Shown piece after piece: positions 10,338-18,800 of a DNA stretch of 64,000 nucleotides. The position numbers and the translations under genes were made by a program. The stretch spans positions 10,001 through 74,000 of the forward strand of contig CAUYUJ010003549.1 of NCBI GenBank assembly GCA_963575745.1, read 5' to 3'. Within the stretch, counting starts at the first letter, position 1. Each line of letters starts with the position of its first letter. Under the pieces are notes generated by a model that worked only from the letters and a program-made list of their open reading frames with translations, was not told where the DNA came from and ran no database searches. The stretch is from Prorocentrum cordatum. Its lineage: Eukaryota > Sar > Dinophyceae > Prorocentrales > Prorocentraceae.

Positions 10338-11707
10338 TCAGCTGGCAGCGGGTGACCACCTCCTCCTCGCCGCCTCTGCCGCCGACAGCGCGTGGCCCGC
10401 GAGCGCCAGCAGGGCGGCCAGCGTCCATACCGCCGCGCCGGCCACCAGCGGAGAGCAGCCTGGGGCGGCGTGGGCGGCGGCGGCCCCGAGCCCGGCGTGC
10501 GCCAGGAGGCCGAGGGACGTCGGGGAACAAATAACGGTATGAACTTGCCATCGCTCGGACGTCCGTTCCCCGTGCATGTGTCGGTGTCGAGCGCGTTTTT
10601 ATCTCGATGATCCAGGATGCTCCTCGATGGCCCTCGCCGAGAGAAAATGCACACGTCCAACGTCCGAGCGATGCCAAAAGAACCTTAACTTCAGGAAGAC
10701 CGCGCTGATTTCTTGGATCCGCGCTGGACCCCCCGGGGCCCAGCGCCGATCTAAGACATCCGCTCGGACCTCCGATAGTTTTTATGCTTATGCCATTGCT
10801 CGTTCCCCGAGGACGGCCGCCAACTTGCCGCCCAGGGCAGCAGGAAGCTCTTCCGGACGGCGCCGCGGAGCAGGGAGAGCGCGAAGGCGGCGACGAGGCA
10901 GGCGGCGCCCCTGAGCCCCAGGAGCGTGGCCGCGCCGCCCTCGGGGGCCGCCTCCCCGAGGGCGCAGCAGAGCGAGGCGGCCGCGTCCGCCAGGCCGGCG
11001 AGCGCCAGGAAGTCCAGCAGGGCGCGGAGGGTCCACCAGCGCCTCAGGCTGCCCCTCGCGGGCACGACCCTCATCAGGGCCGTCGGCAGGTCGAAAGGCA
11101 GGTAGATCTCCGCGCCGCGCGCCGCCGCCGCCAGCCCGAGGGCACAGCCCGCCGCGGCGCCCGCCGCGGGGGGGCCCGCGCCGAGGCGCGCAGCGCGCAG
11201 CGCCGCGCTGGCGAGGACCACGCACGCGAGCGCGCTGGACAGCACCAGGGAGAGGTGAAGCTGCCTGTCCACGGGCCTCGCGGGCGGCACGCTCTGCCCG
11301 CGCGCCGCGCCGCGGAGTGCCCCCAGGGCGGCGGCGACGGGGCACAGCGCGCCCGCCAGTGCGATCCAGCCTGCCCTGGCCGCGCCGTCGCCCACGGCGC
11401 CGCAGGCGCAGCCGAGCAGCCCGAGCGCGCTGGCCGCCTGCAGCGCCGCGTAGTAGCCCAGCGCGGCGGCCCTGGGGGCACGCAGCGGCGCCGCGCTGAC
11501 CTCGTCGGCCGCTGCAGCCGCGCCCCGCCGGCAGCGCCAGGGCCCAGCGGGCGCGCCGCTCCGGGCGGGAGCCGCCCAGGCCTCGCGGCGCGCCGCGAAG
11601 CAGGGCGCCGCGCGCAGCCGCCGGCTGGCTCTGGGCTGGGCCTGCGGGTGCCCCGAGGGCGACGGCCTGGGCGCGGCGCCGCTGGGGGCGGAGGCCGGCG
11701 CGAGCAT
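10338..11707 (-). CDS. Polytopic membrane protein, two exons, function unknown
   Basis: Exon 1 is 11707-10825 and exon 2 is 10543-10338, joined across a GT-AG intron. The join gives 363 codons including the stop, with no frame change. The product is about 362 aa and rich in Ala, Leu and Gly. Hydrophobic segments lie near residues 82-106, 113-133, 151-173, 181-198, 228-250 and 259-281 in exon 1, and two more are encoded by exon 2 (around LGLLAHAGLG and VWTLAALLALAGHAL), suggesting about eight membrane helices. The N-terminal 80 residues are Pro/Arg/Ala-rich and likely cytosolic. I recognise no family signature. The ATG at 11707 follows a TCC array on the plus strand. Exon 1 alone would run on to a stop at 10751, giving a hydrophilic tail that reads like intron. 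Real exon number and C-terminus could differ. Confidence 0.55.
10545..10677 (-). mobile_element. MITE-A copy 1
   Basis: Inverted ends TTGCCATCGCTCGGACG and CGTCCGAGCGATGCCAA. The right end carries a short duplication (ACGTCC-AACGTCC). There is no ORF. In minus orientation it ends GATGGCAAG, used as the 3' splice site of the intron it lies in. Other copies: 13498, 22265, 22600, 26360, 26650. Confidence 0.85.
10708..10762. repeat. Palindrome with GATTTCTTGGATCC ends, copy 1
   Basis: GATTTCTTGGATCCGCGCTGG pairs, imperfectly, with the second half ending GATCTAAGACATC. The same palindrome makes up intron 3 of the AN1/PUB gene (27333-27442). Confidence 0.65.
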
Positions 11708-11729
11708 CGCGGCCCTCGGCCTCGGCCTC

Positions 11730-11872
11730 GGCCTCCTCCTCCTCCTCCTCCTCCTCCTCCTCCTCCTGCTCCTCCTCCTCCTACTCCTTCTCCTCCTCCT
11801 ACTCGTCCTCCCTCCCTCCCTCCCTCCCTCCCTTCCTCCCTCCCATCCTCCCTCCCTCCCTCCTCCACAATT
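11730..11872 (+). repeat. (TCC)n then (CCCT)n array
   Basis: Pyrimidine array immediately upstream, in gene sense, of the membrane-protein ATG. 11875-12270 beyond it holds nothing I can assign. Confidence 0.9.
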
Positions 11873-12279
11873 ACTCCATATGAATACTACTCTCCTGTTT
11901 CCTGTGACGTTGTGCGAAAGTTGCCCCGCCCTCTCCGCACTCTCTTCTTAGACAAGATGTCAAACATTTGTCTTCCCTGCTGTTTGTTGCAATCCATACT
12001 CTTCCGGTCCTTCATCATGGTGCTGGCGCTGCAGCGTGGGCCTCGTTTCAGGACCGGCGGTGTGCTCCCGTCGTTCAGAATGTCACCGTCGCGAAAGCGC
12101 GGGTTACTCTTCTGAATCCGAACCCTTCATCGTGATCGCCACCTTCTTTCCCCTCCTCCGCCTTCACCTGGTCCTCCCGTCCTGCTCCTCCCGCGCCTTC
12201 CGCTCCAGTTCCCGCTGCTGCTGCTGGTCCTCGTCCTGCTGCTGCTGGTTCTCGTCCTCCTCCTTCCCTCATCCTCATA

Positions 12280-12450
12280 TTCCCTGCTCATCCGCCACCT
12301 ACTCCTCCAATGTACGCAGCTCCCCTTTGCCGATTGCGCATTACACGACGGGGTCCTTGCGGATAGCGAAAGCATCTGCGCCATTGGCAAGGATGGGTGG
12401 GAGGGGTAGGATGCCAGATATGGCGCGAGCGCACCTGGCTTGTCCCCCCC
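12280..12450 (+). repeat. Dispersed repeat E, copy 1
   Basis: Shares TGTACGCAGCTCCCC, GCCGATTGCGCAT and CAGATATGGCGCGAGCG, in the same order and spacing, with 24520-24745. Both copies are bounded by pyrimidine arrays; here 12455-12582 follows. Confidence 0.75.
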
Positions 12451-12454
12451 CCTC

Positions 12455-12582
12455 TCCCGTCTCCTTCCTCCTCTCTCCTACCCCCTCCTCTCCTCCTCTT
12501 GCTCCTCCTTTTCCTCCTCCTCCTCCTCCTCCTCCTCCTCCTCCGCCTCCGCCTCCGCCTCCTCCTCCTCCTGCTATCCATG
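12455..12582 (+). repeat. (TCC)n array with CCG interruptions
   Basis: Simple pyrimidine triplet array. Downstream, 12660-12800 has degenerate GTACGGATGC-like words. Confidence 0.9.
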
Positions 12583-12819
12583 CTTTCCATATAAGCCCGT
12601 GCCCCCGATAATCCCCCCCCCGGGATAATACAATTTGGGGTTCCAGGGGGATAACGAACATGCTTCCCAGCAACCCGCGTGTACGGATGCACGGTATGCG
12701 GATGTGCGGTGTAGGGAGTGTGCGGGTGTACGGAATGCCGATACATGTTTCGGAGTGTTCGGAGTGTACGGATATACTCGCGGGCCCACGCGGGGGCTCC
12801 CTAGCTGCCCACGCTTTGG

Positions 12820-13110
12820 CGGGGCCTCCCTGGCGGGGTGGGAGGAGCACGAAATCTGAGAAACAACATGGCACAACGATGATTGCCCTGCTCGCTCTGG
12901 CGGGGCCTCCCTGGAGGGTTGGGAGGAGCACGAAACCTGAGAAACGGCACAACGATACGATACCCTGTTCGCTCTGGCGGAGCCTCCCTGGCGCTCTGAC
13001 GGGGCCTCCCTGGAGGGGTGGGAGGAGCACGACACCCGAGAAACAGTATGGTATAACGATGCCCTGCTCGCTCTGGCAGGGCCTCCCTCAAGGGGTGGGA
13101 GGAGCGCGAA
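12820..13110 (+). repeat. Tandem repeat, unit about 75-80 bp, four copies
   Basis: Each unit has GGCGGGGCCTCCCTGG, GGTGGGAGGAGCACGA and a variable GAGAAAC…CAACGAT segment. Copies start near 12822, 12895, 12975/12998 and 13070; the last two are partly overlapping or deleted. Confidence 0.85.
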
Positions 13111-13497
13111 TCGTGGTGAGAACCCCAAAGCCCTGCCACACGTTCGTGACATGGGAAAGCTGGAATCATGAGAATCCCATCGCCCTGTCACACGTTCGCA
13201 ATACGCTTGCTACCCAGAGAAAGAAGATAGCAACTTCGATTCGTACTCTCCCCAGCGACAGTGAGAACTCGGCCTCGCCACCCCTCGCGGCCGACCAGCT
13301 CTGGTTTCGGCCGGGGAGAATCAACACTCATATGTGAAAAGAGGGGCATGCTTTATCATCCATGGCAGAGGGGTCATACTCCTACTCTCCACCCCAACCG
13401 ACCGATAGCCCGATAGGGGCCCAATAAGGGACCCTCCACGCCCATGTCTGGAACACAGTGCATCGTCGACGACTTCCGTCTGAACATGGAAGCACTG

Positions 13498-13622
13498 GCC
13501 ATCGCTCGGACGTCCATTTCCCGTGCATTTTTCGGTTTCGTGCGTGGTTTTTTCGCCAAATGATCAAGGCTGCTCCTCGATGGTCCTCGCCGAAGGAAAA
13601 ATGCACACGTCCGAGCGATGCC
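13498..13622 (-). mobile_element. MITE-A copy 2
   Basis: Inverted ends GCCATCGCTCGGACGT / ACGTCCGAGCGATGC, 125 bp. In minus orientation it begins GGCATCGC and ends GATGGCCAG. No flanking exon is recognised. Confidence 0.88.
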
Positions 13623-13855
13623 GATAGCATGGGCAGTATGTCACCCGTGTTGCAAAATGCGTGGCAAGAACGGGACGGGGCGCGCATCCCGCGCGATGGG
13701 CCAAAATGCTGCTCTCGCTTCGGCGCCGCGCTCACTGCTCCGGAGAACTCCTGGGCGTGGCGCGCGCTTTTTGGGCACGCGGCTTCGTCGACGCGCGAGC
13801 GCACGAACATGCAGCTGTCGCCTCGGCGCCGCGCAGAATCTGCCCGAAAGTGGTA
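13623..13855 (+). repeat. Dispersed GC-rich repeat R, copy 1
   Basis: Landmarks AAATGCGTGGCAAGAACGGG, GCGCATCCCGCGCGAT and GCTCTCGCTTCGGCGCCGCG. A copy lies in the opposite orientation around 51960-51710. It also resembles the 80-bp monomer of the 5.4-9.1 kb cassettes. Confidence 0.65.
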
Positions 13856-14041
13856 CAGTCGGGGCGTTGACCTAAGGAACGATAAATAAGGAACGAGGCC
13901 CCTTTTTCCCATATAGTAAACTCCGATTTTCCATGGAAAACCTCAGGAGAACCCAAGGAGCACTGTAAAGCAACTAAGGAACACGGAGCCCCTCCCCAAC
14001 AAAAAGGGTTCCATCTTCAGCGCCCCGACTGTGCTCCCGCC
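13856..14041 (+). mobile_element. MITE-B copy 2
   Basis: Starts CAGTCGGGGCG after TA (13854-13855) and ends CG-CCCCGACTG. The right-hand TA has changed to TG. The interior matches copies 1 and 3 (CCTAAGGAAC, GGAGCCCCTCCCCAAC). Confidence 0.85.
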
Positions 14042-14460
14042 TCGACGTGGCGCATCTCTTCAGCTCGCCAGTCTTGGGTGGCCCGCGCGCGGCTGGGCGA
14101 CTCGTCGCCCCCGCCCGGGCTCCGTGCGCACTTCGCTCTCGGAAGTGGTGTCTCCCACGCGGGCGCGGCGCGTGACTCGTGCGCCGCATCGCGTTCCATG
14201 AGCAGCGGGGCCGCGCGAGAGCGGGTGAAGTGCCGACCCCGCCCACGCGCCGCGCAGCCCGGTAGTGAAACTCGCAATGTCGTGACAGCGCGGCGCACGC
14301 TTCGTCACCGCCGCGCCCCTCGGAGTTCTGCCGCTCCCGCCCATGCGCGGCACACGTGGCTCGCAGCTTTCCCTTCGCCAAGTCGTCGGAAGCGGGGCCG
14401 CGCGAGAGCGCCTTCCGTTTGCGAGGTGGGAACGCGTTCGAATCCTAATATCAAGACGTG
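14042..14460 (+). repeat. Dispersed GC-rich repeat S, copy 1
   Basis: Its right part (GTCGTCGGAAGCGGGGCC, CGCGAGAGCGCCTTCC) is found in reverse orientation at 49430-49690. Several frames are open because of GC content, but no protein family is evident. Confidence 0.6.
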
Positions 14461-14539
14461 CCACACTTAATCAGTATATTATCGGAGGGAGTGTGATAAA
14501 TAGGCGGGGCCCTCTGAATCGATCGACGTGGCAAACTCC

Positions 14540-14578
14540 TCCGGCTCCTCCTCCTCTTCCTCCTCCTCCTCCTCCTCC
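14540..14578 (+). repeat. (TCC)n array at the LINE 5' junction
   Basis: The array ends exactly where the spliced leader begins. Confidence 0.9.
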
Positions 14579-14600
14579 TCCGTAGCCATTTTGGCTCAAG
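14579..14600 (+). other. Dinoflagellate spliced-leader sequence, relict in genomic DNA
   Basis: T at the variable first position followed by CCGTAGCC-ATTTTGGC-TCAAG, a full 22-nt match to the known DinoSL. It is not an SL RNA gene: no donor GT follows the AAG, and retrotransposon sequence follows instead. It records a trans-spliced mRNA that was copied back into the genome. Confidence 0.95.
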
Positions 14601-14795
14601 GCTCATGCTTTTGCGGGCTGAGCCCGTATTGGCATTCTCGGATACCGCTAGTCCGCGGCAGTGCCAGAGCGCTTGCGCTCGACAGCTTTTCGCCTTCACC
14701 GAGGGGTTGGGCTCCCTCATCAGTTTTGTCGCCACGGCCAGGCTGCCCTCAGGGCCGTGGCTCTCGCCGCTTGTCTCTGCGAAGTCGACGCCGCC

Positions 14796-15851
14796 ATGGC
14801 CCCGACGCGCAAGGAGAACGCTTCGCCATGGTATTGCAAGTGGTGCAGGCATGACGTCACGAATCAGCCGTGGTTCAACGCCTCCACCCTTGTGTACTGC
14901 AAGAAGTGCGGCCTGCACAAGAGCAACTGTTTCAAGGAGAACAAAGCAGCGTCGCAGCCCAGCGTCTCGGCCAAGCAGCAGTCGCTCGCGGCCAAGGTCA
15001 AGGAGCTCGAGGCGCAGCTTGCCAAGCTCCGAGAGCATCCCCCTGGGCAAGGGCCAACGGCTACGGGTACAGGTGCGAGCCCTCCTTGGGCTGCCGCGCC
15101 TGGGGATGCCGACGCCGTCAAGAGGAGCCGTATCAAGATGCTGGACCAGCTGCTTCGGGTCACTACTGACCCTGCTGATGCTGATATTGTGGCCAAATGG
15201 CGTGAGGAGCGTGCTAGGTTGGATGCTGAGCTCTTTCAAGATAGGCCCATTGAGCATCAGGCCAGGTCATTGGCGTCACGACTGTCCTCCGCCCGTGCGC
15301 GACAGGCTACCATCCAGGCCACTCGCGACGAGCAGCAGCGGAAGATTGACGAGCTCACCCGAGGCCTGGCCGACACGGACTCCAAGTTGCAGGAGGCGGC
15401 TGCGGAGGTCCTCCGCCTCGAGCAGCAGACTCGCGCCGCCATGTCGCGAGTCCAGCCGCCCGAGGGCACCCAGCCACCGACGTTGGCGGACTTGCTGCCC
15501 ACCTTTGCGGTCAGCGTGGAGCAGCTGGGCAAGGTTGCATCGGGCCTCGGCCTTGGCGCCGACATGGTCAAGGAGCTGCAAGCTATGGCCAACACGGTCA
15601 GCAAGCTGCAGAATATGCCGCAGGCCAAGCCGCCTGAACCCGCACCTGCCCCCGATGATGAGGATGGTGATGAGTCTTGCGCTGAGCCACCTGACATCGA
15701 GATGTCCGAGCAGGAGTACCGTGAGACGCTGGGTGCAGCAGGGGTCCATGTCGAGGAGAGTGACACCCCAGACATCGTGCGTGAGAAGTTCAAGCGCCTT
15801 CAGCAGTGCTACTTGGACACTGTGGCCAAGAAGGCCAAGACGTCGGCGTGA
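14796..15851 (+). CDS. LINE ORF1: zinc-ribbon and coiled-coil protein
   Basis: 351 aa, starting at the ATG in GCCGCCATGG, a strong context; the frame is open upstream to 14661 but that part is leader. Residues about 11-37 hold two Cys pairs (CKWC and CKKC), resembling a small zinc ribbon, with an extra Cys after HKSN. A coiled-coil segment follows (KVKELEAQLAKLREH). Residues about 170-215 form a second, longer heptad region (QQRKIDELTRGLADTDSKL). The C-terminal third is acidic, then basic at the end (KKAKTSA). This suits an RNA-binding, oligomerising ORF1 protein that packages the element RNA. It has no gag CCHC array. The stop is followed after 16 nt by the ORF2 ATG. Confidence 0.85.
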   Translation: MAPTRKENASPWYCKWCRHDVTNQPWFNASTLVYCKKCGLHKSNCFKENKAASQPSVSAKQQSLAAKVKELEAQLAKLREHPPGQGPTATGTGASPPWAAAPGDADAVKRSRIKMLDQLLRVTTDPADADIVAKWREERARLDAELFQDRPIEHQARSLASRLSSARARQATIQATRDEQQRKIDELTRGLADTDSKLQEAAAEVLRLEQQTRAAMSRVQPPEGTQPPTLADLLPTFAVSVEQLGKVASGLGLGADMVKELQAMANTVSKLQNMPQAKPPEPAPAPDDEDGDESCAEPPDIEMSEQEYRETLGAAGVHVEESDTPDIVREKFKRLQQCYLDTVAKKAKTSA

Positions 15852-15867
15852 ATGTGCTCGGCTTGAT

Positions 15868-18800
15868 ATGCTGTTGCTTTGGCTTTTTGTCACCATGGTT
15901 AGCTCCACATCAGCGCAACATGTCGAGAGTCCGCCTCAGTCATCTTCGACGGCGGCCAGCATTCTGGGCAGGGGGGGGAGGGATTCAGCCCCTCATAGTC
16001 ACACCCCCCTGCCCACATCGGCGTCCAGTTCCATGACCTCGCCTGGCACTACGGCGCCTGCATTATCCCCCCCACTGGCCCGCTCCTCGGGGTGGGGGAC
16101 AGCTCCGACCCTGACGGTGGCCTCGCCTACTTCGGTTGAGCCTGCAGCTCCGTCCAGGGCGACTACGGCATCACAGAGGGCTACTCCGTCTACGCCTACG
16201 CGGCTGGCCCCTGGCAGCACGCACTGCTCACCGACCTCATCTTCGGGGATTGGCGGCAGAGGGTACCGACCGTCCTCGGGCGGCACGCACTGCTCACCGC
16301 CCTTGCCCTCGGAGAATCCAGGCGGCAGAGGGTACCGACTGCCAGGGGCCCCACCGGGCCAGAGCGGCCCAGTGTGCACTACTTTGGATGGCGATCATGA
16401 CTTCTTTGAGGACGTTGAGCCTGACATGGAAGCAGATCTGTGTGAAGGCGCATTTCATGAAGCGCCATCTTCGTCCCCACCTTCTTCCCGATTACGCTTC
16501 GAAAAATCAAGTCAAGAACGCGCTGCACCTACCTCGCCTTCGCCGCCAGGGAGCACGGAGGCGAAGGTGCAGCCAACGCATGCAGTATCCCAGCCGCAGC
16601 TCAAGGGCCTCATCACAACGGTGAATGCTACGAGCTACGGCCCTCTTTTTGACTTTTTGGCTACCTATCGTGGTACTATCTTGCTGGCACAAGAGTTGAG
16701 GATTACCGACTCCAGGCTTGGCGAGTTTCAGGCCAGGGCCTTGGATGCTGGATGGCATGGGCTATGGGCCCCTTCGCCCTCTACGGGGGACTCAGCTACG
16801 TCCAACTTCGGAGGGGTCGCTGTACTTGTGCCGACATACATCATGGTCACAGCCCCACCTGATGATGGGCATATTATTTACCCAGGACGAGCAGTCTGTG
16901 CACAGATTAACTGGGGAGTGGCAGGCGGCATCATAGTCGCCAGTGTGTATCTCGTCACGTCTATTGGCATATCGGGCGAGAACATTGAAGTCCTGTGGGC
17001 CTTGGCACAGAGAGTTGCGGCATGGAACTCACGGGGCCTCGACTGGATCCTAGGTGGCGACTGGAATTCCGACATCGATGCGCTCAATGTTCGCAACTGG
17101 GTCGAGACCATGGCAGCCGTCCGCTACGTGCCCGACCAGCACACCTGCATCACCGATGAAGGCAAGAGCACCATAGACTATTTCGTCGTCTGTGCCAATT
17201 TAGCGTCTCGCATCAAGGGCAAGCCAGAGGTTCAGTATGACTCCAAGGGCGTGCCGCCGCCGCATTTTCCTGTGGAGCTGCAGCTCATGGGCGAGGATCG
17301 CCCCACGTGGTGCCGTGTCCCTGTGGAGCCACGTCCCTTTGCGGTGGTGCCGCCAGTTGGCTGTGCTAGATATCCCTACCCGTGGCACAGGCTTCGGACA
17401 GAGTTCCAACGGGTCAGCTGTACTGACGACCTGAGCCCGCTCTGGGACTCCGTGTTGCGAGGGGTGGACTACGAGCTGGCAGGGCGCTACGACTGTGTGG
17501 GTGCTAAGGCCATGCAGTACATCGGACGCGAGGGGCCGCCGCAGTTCAAGTGGCAGCACTTGTCATGGCAGCCGCCACGCAGGCGTACCTACAAGGAGCC
17601 GACCGTGCTGGCCTGGGCCACGGCGAAGCGATGGGCCCAGCACCTTGTGGCTGAGAAGAAGCGGCTGGTGAGGTACATCGAGCGCCTCAAGCTTTGTGCT
17701 GCCGTATGTGACATCACGCCGCTGCAGTACACTAAGGTCGTAGTGGCTTTCAACGAGGTGGCTGCCTTTTATAGGCGCGCGGCTCGGTCAGAGCATGTGC
17801 TGTGTGTCTTGGATGCTGCCTTCGCAGGCTTCTTTCGGCGAGGGCTGATCGGCTTGGTCGAGGCTGACTTTGAGGACGTAGCCAAGACCATCATTGCCGC
17901 AGCTGACCATCATTTGAGAACGGCACAAAGAGCGGCAGAGAGGGCCTGGAGGCAGTGGGCCAAAGAAGCCTTCCTGGGAGGAGCATCTCGGGCACATTCG
18001 TCCAGGGTTCGGGCTCGACAGGAGGTGCTTGCCTACTCCCACGACGCTCAGCCATATCAGATGGCTGACCGCACGCTCGACAAGTGGAAGGACGTTTGGA
18101 CCTACCACGGGGCGTGTTCTTTGCCGCTGCCTGCCGATCACGCTCAGTGGCCGTTGCTTCCGCCTTTGACTGCATCGCAGGTGCGTGGAGCCATCAGGAG
18201 TTTTCCGTTGAAGACGGCCTCGGGCCAGACGAGGATCGCGCCACGCACGCTCGATGTGCTGTCCGACCAGGCCTTGCAGAGCCTGGCCGATATGTTCATG
18301 CTGTTTGAGAGTTGGCTGGCCTGGCCCACGGACAGGCTCTACAGCGAGCTTGTTCGCCTGCCCAAGCCTGACGGGGACACTAGGTTGATCGTCCTCAGTA
18401 ACACTTTCGTCAGGTTGTGGGGAAAGCTACGTCGGCCGCTTTCGGCGGAGTGGCAAGAGACACACAGGTGCGAGCATATGTGGGGGTCAAGGGCTGGGCA
18501 GACTTCGACCGATTCAGCCTTCGACCACAACCTGAGCCAGGAGATAGGAGAGCTTTTAGGTGAGCACACATGCACCATTCTCCTGGACATGACCAAGTGC
18601 TTCGATATGGTCAGTCACAGTGCACTTCTCCGAGAAGCTAGAGAGCTCGGGTACCCGCTGAGGCTCCTGTGGTTGCTCCTGGGCTCCTACCGCCAGCCGA
18701 GAAGGATCAAGTGTTTTGGGTATGTATCTAGGCCCTTGGTGGCCCATCAGGGTATTCTTGCGGGCTGCACGCACGCCACGTACCTTCTTTACCTCCTCAC

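Larger units (their letters stand above)
10544..10824 (-). other. Intron of the membrane-protein gene, ending in MITE-A
   Basis: Donor GT at 10824-10823 and acceptor AG at 10545-10544, 281 nt. The octamer AACTTGCC (plus strand) occurs at both boundaries (10542-10549 and 10822-10829). The intron contains a MITE-A copy whose terminal AAG is the acceptor, plus a GATTTCTTGGATCC palindrome. Confidence 0.55.

Noticed and set aside
10784-12115. 443-codon plus-strand frame opposite the membrane-protein exon
   Set aside because: Arg/Gly/Ala-rich shadow running into a TCC array; the minus strand shows regular hydrophobic segments instead.
14579-14600. SL RNA gene
   Set aside because: No GT donor follows the leader and no Sm-like intron or 5S array is present; LINE sequence follows directly.
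14605-15867. N-terminal extension of the LINE ORF2 (2,265-codon frame from 14605)
   Set aside because: It overlaps ORF1 in another frame, is Arg/Ser/Pro-rich as expected from a shifted reading, and domains start only after 16600.
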